From Isoetes taiwanensis (lineage: Eukaryota; Streptophyta; Lycopodiopsida; Isoetales; Isoetaceae): a DNA stretch of 64,000 nucleotides. The number at the start of each line of letters is the position of its first letter. Position 1 is the first letter of the stretch. The stretch is taken from NCBI GenBank assembly GCA_021234155.1, contig JAJEKV010000040.1, forward strand, positions 6,101,278-6,165,277. The letters are read 5' to 3'. A model generated the notes under the pieces. It did not search any database and was not told the DNA's origin. It saw nothing but the letters and a program-made list of their open reading frames with translations. The translations under genes were made by a program, and so were the position numbers. Below are positions 58,239 through 64,000 of this stretch, in pieces.

Positions 58239-58485
58239 GGATCATTTGGAACGAATTTGATTTTGGAGACCATGTCATCGATCCGGAAGCAATTGGCTAA
58301 AAACGGATCATCGTGTTCCCGCTCTCCAAGCACCCCCAAGCACAGCAGATCAAGCACGAAAAGCAGAGCATCCGGACGGGTGCTTTTGTACCCCAATATC
58401 TAACTTAGACCCTTATGTCCTAGGACACTCGCGCGACTTGAATCTGTCTTATTTCATATGTATACTTGTACAATTTGACATCATT

Positions 58486-58525
58486 CTTATTACTAGCAGG
58501 CTTTTTAAACCCAGGTAGTAATAAG
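58486..58525. repeat. 10-bp inverted repeat
   Basis: CTTATTACTA (58486-58495) and TAGTAATAAG (58516-58525) are perfect reverse complements with a 20-nt loop. Together with the short LINE copy that follows, this may mark an insertion scar or a small terminator-like hairpin. Confidence 0.6.
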
Positions 58526-58530
58526 TCTAT

Positions 58531-58597
58531 TGCGCTCTCTCGTTTGGGTCCCATAGGCCGATTCGTCTCTGTGGATGATAAAAACTTATTCTATTCT
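58531..58597 (+). mobile_element. 67-bp 5'-truncated LINE/SINE 3' end with TSD
   Basis: A short segment with GTTTGGGTCCCATAGGCCG and a TTATTCTATTCT tail is flanked by AGTCTAT at 58524-58530 and 58598-58604. The same body occurs at 7404-7470. The TATTC-like tail resembles that of the LINE ending at 33261. Confidence 0.7.
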
Positions 58598-58756
58598 AGT
58601 CTATATAAGGGTTCAATTTGCAATAAAGGTATTCATTTAAAATAGTTGCCCCTTACGTTTAAAGATAAGCCATGCCTTTTAGAAATATCCCCTTTAAGGC
58701 CACGCATTCAATGTCTCCCTCTCCCAATAATAGTTCAAACTTTAGCTCAACCCCTT

Positions 58757-59280
58757 CATTTTTGTTTTCCTTTATATTTTTTCATGTTTCTTTTTACCTT
58801 TTTTCACCTTTTTAAGTTTTGTTCTACCTTTCTCCTTTTTTCTTTTTCCTTTTTTTCCCTCTATATTTTTCCCTTTTTTCCTCTTTTCCTATTTCCCATT
58901 TTTCCCTTTTAACTTTCCTTTCTCTTTTTTCTTTTCTCCTTTTTTTCATTTTACCTTTTTTCCTTTCCCTTTTTTCTTTTTGACCTTTTCCTTTTTCCCA
59001 TTCTTCCTTTTTTTTCTTTTTCTTTTTCTTTTTCTTTTTCTTTTTCTTTTTCTTTTTCTTTTTCTTTTTCTTTTTCTTTTTCTTTTTCTTTTTCTTTTTC
59101 TTTTTCTTTTTCTTTTTCTTTTTCTTTTTCTTTTTCTTTTTCTTTTTCTTCATTTTCCCCTTTTAAATCTTTTCATTTTTTCCTTTTGATCCCTTTTCAC
59201 TTTTATTTTTGTTCCTTTTTCTGTTTTGCCTTTCCTTTTTTCTTCCTTATCCCCCGGTTTTTCTTTTTCTTTTACGAATT
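58757..59280. repeat. polypyrimidine tract with (CTTTTT)n, about 21 units
   Basis: About 520 bp of almost pure T and C on plus, with a regular CTTTTT hexamer array at about 59025-59150. The apparent Lys-rich (minus) and Phe/Leu-rich (plus) frames are only the array translated. Confidence 0.95.
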
Positions 59281-60210
59281 ATCTTCACCTAGACTACTAA
59301 CTATTACATGCAAATCCAAATCACATGAGCAAAGTTTGTTCAATATAAAAAGACAATGACACTCACATATCCACCTAGATTTTTACTCTAGGCCACAACC
59401 TGTGCCACTAATTTTCTTTTTGTCTTTTTAACATGTCTTTGTATCAGCGTAAAGAGTTCAAGCATAATATTTTCCTTCAAAATTTTTTGTATATTTTGTA
59501 TTATGGTAAATTTGTTCATTGTATATGATAGACAGAATGTAGACACGTTAAACAAATAACTTTTCCATAGTAGAACTCGTATTTCCCACTTAAACCTTTT
59601 ACAAGTCATAACATATTATGCAAAATCACAATGAAATTTCGTTCAATACTATATTTACCACTATTTTTCTTAACAAGTACATCTATTAGTTTTCTTTAAC
59701 GTGTTCAACATTTTAAAACAATGTATCCCATTCTAGATATCCTTCCAAAACCACTCAAGAGTAGACAGATCTCACCATTGGGTCCACCATTATGCAATAT
59801 TCTTCACCAAAGTCAGAATGATTTGTATCATTCCATCTTTTGACCAAACAACCAGGAGATGTGATCGTGGTTACACCGACTCCAAACGGACCAACATTAG
59901 CAAATATTTGGTAATGAGGAAAGGAGTGACAGGTAAGCTATACAATCACATGGCTCTTCGCCCTTCACCTACTGTTGGGTCAGGATAAATTCAAGCTTAA
60001 TCCTAAGCATCATTGGGGCTGCCCATAAGCAGCACTCTTACAACACCTAGACTGCTTACCTTAGTCCCGATTCATATTATACACATATGCTTAATGTACG
60101 TATACAATGCTCACCATTATGCCTTATCTAAATCTACCACTTGTATCACAATTCAACTACTACTTTTACACTTCTATGCAATATATATTTCACTCTAAGA
60201 ATTTCAAGCA
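59281..60210. other. AT-rich, no gene seen
   Basis: No convincing reading frame or repeat boundary recognised between the polypyrimidine tract and the MULE-type MITE. Confidence 0.5.
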
Positions 60211-60220
60211 GTATATAGCA

Positions 60221-60658
60221 GGAACTCCGTATATCTCAAGCGAGATGTGGTTAATGTGGCCAAAAAATTTTGGGTTAATGTGGCGGGCCATTAACCAATC
60301 GATTAATATGGCCATCAGATGCTCAGCCGGTGGTTAATGTGGCCAAAAAAGTGGTTAATGTGGCCAAAAAATCAGGCTTCAAACTGCGCGGCGGGGGCAA
60401 AAATTTCAATCGACTGGTTCTTTCTACTCTATGGGCAGTTTGATTCGATTTAAAAACCATGCCAATCGCTTCATCTACCTCTTTTATGCTAGATCAGTGA
60501 AGAGAGGAAGAGATTTGAAGCAAAATGGAGCCGAATCGACCAAAAAACGCCAAAAAATGCCAAAAACAGTTGGTTTTTGGGCTTCAAACCGCGCTGTTCT
60601 TCATGGCTGATACAAGTGGCCACATTAACCATATCTCGCTTGAGATATACGACGTTCC
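60221..60658. mobile_element. 438-bp MULE-type MITE
   Basis: It is flanked by a perfect 10-bp duplication GTATATAGCA (60211-60220 and 60659-60668). The ends form a 42-bp inverted repeat with about three mismatches (GGAACTCCGTATATCTCAAG continuing to GGTTAATGTGGCCA). A 9-11-bp TSD and long TIRs are Mutator-type features. Near the left end GGTTAATGTGGCCAAAAAA recurs several times. It has no transposase. Confidence 0.92.
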
Positions 60659-60828
60659 GTATATAGCACTGGTTTTAGCAAAACGAGGTTTAGAGCCTAT
60701 ATCCAAATAGTTCATGTTATTACATTGGAGGAGAATCCACTTAGATATAGTTCATGTCAATATAGCAGATTAGAGGAATCCATGAATCTATTAACTAGTC
60801 ATCTTATTTCTTTTCAGTATGGCAAAGA

Positions 60829-62408
60829 GTGTGACGTTCCACATATTTATACGCATATTTAAGTATAAATACGTGACACGTCACTATGAATAATTAATGG
60901 CACATTAATTATTCATAGGCTATGGTTAGCTATTTTAATAATTAAATTATAAAGTGGAAACCTAACCAAAACCCTAATTCGAATTTAGGGCTTATCCTAA
61001 TATTAAAAAGGGCTAAAATACCAAATTAGTTAATTTATGACATGCCACCTGGCCCAAATCGATTGGGCAAGGTAGGGTTTCCATTTTGGACACCCAAATT
61101 AGGGCTTTTGTGCCCCAATTCGAATTAGGAGCAATTGGGGATGGAGGAGGAGCTTGGCCCGCCCGCCCCTTCAGGTTAGTCGAGATGGAGCAGCCCAAAG
61201 ACCGATTTGTGGTTAGTGATGGGGTTACTTTGTTGATTTATAGCATAGCACCTCTACGTGGTGTGTTCTCTCTCTGTTTTCTCACGTGGTTTACCCGTTA
61301 GACTAACCCTTGATTGATATGGTGAGTATTCTTATCTCTAGTCTGCATGCGTGCTTTGGTTGATGGTTTAGTAGTTCTTTGCTTAGTTAGCACTCCGGAT
61401 ATGGGGGATTACGGGTAGAGACCTCTGAGCCCATGTATTGTAGTATGCTCCTAGATAGAGCCCTGTATTATTCCCATTAGATGCGGCCTGTGCACAAGAG
61501 CCCACCGAGTCGTGGATGCTATGGAGTGACTTAGCACCAAACAAGGGACACAGTGGTGAAGTGGGGGTGGGGTCTTGCACGAACATAAAAGGCTCCTGAG
61601 ACTCCTACAGTGGACTAGGCCTAATAGCCGGCCAGTGAGCTAGGCGCGATCCAGGCCGGGTATGGGTCTGACACTCCCTGGGTGTAGTTGGTGTGACCCG
61701 CATGGGGCACCTTGCACTTTGAGTAGATTTAGGGCGAGTAAGTGTTCGCACGGATCGCGGGGGGTGCCCGATGCGGCACGTATTCTCTAGTCCACCCATG
61801 GAACCACTTTGATCCACGGAAGGGGCGCTTCCCAGACACTGCCTCATCGGATGGGACTTCATGAACCACATGGTAGGCTCGGGGTGATACCTTGAGTCTG
61901 CGTATCAGGAAGGCTATAGTGGCGCCATAGGCGTGATTGGACTCATCACGCAAAGTGTGCATGTGAGGGGGGATGGAGTGGACAACCCTAGCCCGATGTT
62001 CCATGCCCGATAGCGCCGGGTTATACCTCTGTCTGTTGATCTCTTGAGGCCGAGTCCATCCATCCTCATCGAAGTCCGAACGGGGTAGAACACGGGGTTT
62101 GGGGGTTTTTCTTAGGTTTAGGTGCATATTCTTTGTCGTTGGTACTTGGATGGATGTGCCACCCTTAGGTGGTGGTTATTTATATATGATTTATGATGTG
62201 TGCTAACATGTATTTACGCCCGCCGCGACGTAGGAGCCCCATTGAAGGCGTGGGCGAATGACCCCGCCGTGTCCTTCTTTGGGCATCATATCATAGATGG
62301 CCGAAATAGGCGGAGGGGTTCCCTCATGGCGAGTTGGTGCGCCATGGGAGGGGAAAGTCCCCGTGTATGTATGTATCGTCAGGGTCGTTATATGTTCGGG
62401 GAGCGTCT
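60829..62408 (+). repeat. probable 5' LTR of a gypsy-like element (~1.6 kb)
   Basis: The right end is defined by a primer-binding site at 62411. The 3' half (61390-62408) is homologous to 49640-50853. The left limit is a guess, placed at TGTGACGTTCC (60829), which resembles the TGTCACAGTCC string at the other copy. It contains a 16-bp perfect hairpin at 60884-60918. Confidence 0.5.
60884..60918. repeat. 16-bp perfect hairpin in LTR
   Basis: CTATGAATAATTAATG, loop GCA, CATTAATTATTCATAG. It lies at about the same place in the LTR as the unrelated-sequence hairpin at 49566-49593 in the homologous copy. Confidence 0.8.
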
Positions 62409-62410
62409 GG

Positions 62411-62422
62411 TGGTATCGAGCC
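62411..62422 (+). other. primer-binding site (tRNA-iMet-like)
   Basis: TGGTATCGAGCC lies just after the presumed LTR end and is close to the TGGTATCAGAGCC typical of plant LTR elements. The element body should run to the right, but no gag-like frame is visible up to 64000, so the internal region is long, non-coding or interrupted (for example by the SINE at 62850). Confidence 0.6.
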
Positions 62423-62849
62423 ATGATTTTGGTTGGCCGGAATCATAGCACCGACCAAATCTTTAACCCGGGTAGTTCGGTAGTTGAGTGGGAGTTTAGG
62501 CTAGTTGGATTTTGCTTAACTTTTTGGTCATTTACTTTTGTGTTAGGTGGATGTAATAAATTGTGAGTTTTAGGAAGTTTAGGGCGATTTTGGAGGGAAA
62601 AAGTTGAGACCCGGGAGGACCCAAGTTTGGAAGGGCTATAACTTTTGTAGGCAGTTCGGATGAAAGTGAAAAAACTCCAATGGATCGGGCACCTCCCAAA
62701 TACCCTAGGGGCACGCGTCCGAGGCAAAACGGACAACAGAAAAAACAAAAGGCGCTGACGCATGCGAGGGTGTTTCTTTTTTGAAAATAAAACGCGTATA
62801 AGCACGCTCGGCCCCATACGGTCCGCCGTTATAAAAATCTGGCGTCCGG

Positions 62850-62965
62850 ATTTTTTTTTTTTTTTTTTTAAATATTTTTTCCGTTTAAGCCCACGTTTTG
62901 AACCCGTGACCTCCAACTTCCAACCCAACACTCTTTCCATCTTGCCAACTATCTTTATATAGTAC
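62850..62965 (-). mobile_element. tRNA-derived SINE with poly(A) tail
   Basis: On minus, GTTGGCAAGATGG (A-box-like, about 62950) is followed about 35 nt later by GGTCACGGGTTCAAAACG (B-box-like) and, after a short body, by a run of about 18 A (T tract at 62851-62868 on plus). This is the layout of a pol III SINE. I could not find a clear TSD. Confidence 0.55.
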
Positions 62966-63714
62966 TAGTAATGGTGCCAGCGTTCTTTGGGCATAAGTTC
63001 TAACATGTGTGGGCCAAAACCGTTCAAATTCGAGACTCATTTTATAAACCTAATATAATTAGGCAAATCCATAGAGAAATTATTATTTGTTGTCACTGGT
63101 ACTCTAAATTTAAGTTGCGCCTAAGGGCTCTCAAAAGCTTTAGGTCGCATTAACTATAGGAAATTGCTGTGGACGTTCAGAGTGGGGTATTAATGTGTTG
63201 CATGTATTATATATAGCATGTTAAATTTTGAGAAAGCTGGCTTATATGTTGAAATCTCTGGGGCAAAGTTTTTAATATAAGTGAGGACCGTCCTAGGACC
63301 CTCCTAAAAACCAGGTTGAATAAAGCCAATTAGGACTGAGCAAACATCTTGTTTTGGAGCAACTTAATTGTCTCAATCTATACTCTTTAAAGCATATGTA
63401 TGTGTTGGTGGAATTATTGCTACATTGCTTGGGTTATGAGTGGCAATTATATAGAGCATGTGAACTGGACTCTTTATAAGCCATACATGTGCCACTAAAT
63501 GGTTTCGTTTTACAGCACATATGGAACATACGTCCATGTGTCATAGTCTAACTATATTTAGGAACCGACCACTTGTTAAAACAAAATACTCATATCACAA
63601 ATTGTGGAACTTTTTTATATAAGCCATGAATTAGAGAAAAAATCTTTCTTACTACAAAAATCACACCCTTTTTAAACTCTTGAGTGTATTGAACTCATGA
63701 TTGAGCTTTTTATT
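62966..63714. other. no gene seen
   Basis: AT-rich; no supported feature. Confidence 0.5.
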
Positions 63715-63847
63715 GCACATATAAGATCACAAAAGATTAAATATGACAAATAGATAAAGAAGTAGATGACAACGTTTTAGATGCACATATAAGCTCACAA
63801 AAGATTAAATATGACAAATAGATAAAGCAGATAACAACGTTTCATTT
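63715..63847 (+). repeat. 68-bp tandem duplication
   Basis: The unit starting GCACATATAAG and containing CACAAAAGATTAAATATGAC occurs at 63715 and again at 63783 with one substitution and a 3-bp deletion. Nothing else is seen to 64000. Confidence 0.85.
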
Positions 63848-64000
63848 AAAATCAGATATCGCAGGTGTCAGTATATGTACAATCATCTAGATGACCCTCA
63901 AATACATTCTTTTAATGTTCATTCTTAGTTGGACCGTTTTCTTGTGTGCTTAGCTTCTAAGCTACATTTTTTGCAGTTGTTAGTTAGAAAACTAATTTTC

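Larger units (their letters stand above)
50906..58412. mobile_element. 7.5-kb Sola-like DNA transposon carrying a phosphatase-like cargo
   Basis: Both ends start with the same 29 bp as a perfect inverted repeat (GGGTCTAAGTTAGATATTGG and nine more bases). They are flanked by TTAT at 50902-50905 and 58413-58416, a 4-bp TSD. The minus strand from 58238 to about 55080 holds remnants of a DDD-type transposase. The plus strand from about 53215 to 53965 holds an FCP1/NIF-like phosphatase domain. Sola elements are known for a DDD transposase and 4-bp TSDs and occur in some plants; naming this one Sola is inference from TSD length and motif order. Terminal GGGTnnAAG is shared with the MITE at 20712-21032. 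Confidence 0.8.

Noticed and set aside
58824-59189. Long Lys-rich and Phe/Leu-rich reading frames
   Set aside because: They are translations of the CTTTTT hexamer array and carry no coding information.

Overview
This window looks like nuclear DNA of a land plant, made almost entirely of transposable elements at different stages of decay. Reasons: plant-type L1 LINEs, Ty1/copia and Ty3/gypsy LTR retrotransposons, a tRNA-derived SINE, several TIR elements with perfect target-site duplications (TSDs), long T and A tracts, short GT-AG intron candidates, and no operons or bacterial-type gene packing. The mix of families (including a Sola-like DNA transposon) and the very sparse host genes would suit a large fern or other spore-plant genome, but that is inference and I give it low confidence. 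I see no rRNA gene, no convincing tRNA gene and no CRISPR array.

Layout. 1-7140: a short A-tailed retro-sequence, a cluster of GCGTACGC palindromes, a minus-strand LINE remnant, direct repeats with CATGCATG clusters, and a 389-bp hAT-like MITE. 7141-12441: the least repetitive part. It holds one candidate host gene (leader near 9740-9868, coding exons 11118-11624) with a signal-peptide-like N terminus. 12452-17336: an almost complete but decayed minus-strand L1 with its TSD. 17390-36266: a tandem duplication of a roughly 5.5-kb unit (gypsy integrase on minus, gypsy gag on plus). The two units differ by a 321-bp MITE whose empty site survives in unit 2, and unit 2 is split by an 8.4-kb insertion carrying a LINE (ORF1, endonuclease, RT, zinc knuckle) and a small intact Cys/His-rich ORF. 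35728-47600: a plus-strand gypsy element (gag, protease, RT, RNase H, integrase) split by a minus-strand copia element with both LTRs, PBS, PPT and a perfect ACCAG TSD. 47000-50853: tandem repeats and an LTR-like segment.

50906-58412 is the most unusual object. It is a 7.5-kb element bounded by perfect 29-bp terminal inverted repeats and a 4-bp TTAT duplication. Its minus strand carries remnants of a DDD-type transposase (IDFAENY, then WSDG, then HGKGEHD). Its plus strand carries an FCP1/NIF-like HAD phosphatase domain in broken form. The combination fits the Sola superfamily with a captured host phosphatase. 58413-64000: a (CTTTTT)n polypyrimidine tract, a 438-bp MULE-type MITE with a 10-bp TSD, a long LTR with a tRNA-iMet-like PBS, and a SINE.

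How the parts relate: most coding signal belongs to elements nested in one another, so relative ages can be read. The gypsy is older than the copia in its pol gene; the tandem duplication is older than the MITE in unit 1 and the LINE in unit 2; the LINE is older than the 606-bp TIR insertion in its ORF2. Nearly every element gene is broken by stops or frameshifts. The two reading frames most worth testing as genes are the 171-codon Cys-rich ORF at 25754-26269 and the spliced model at 11118-11624.
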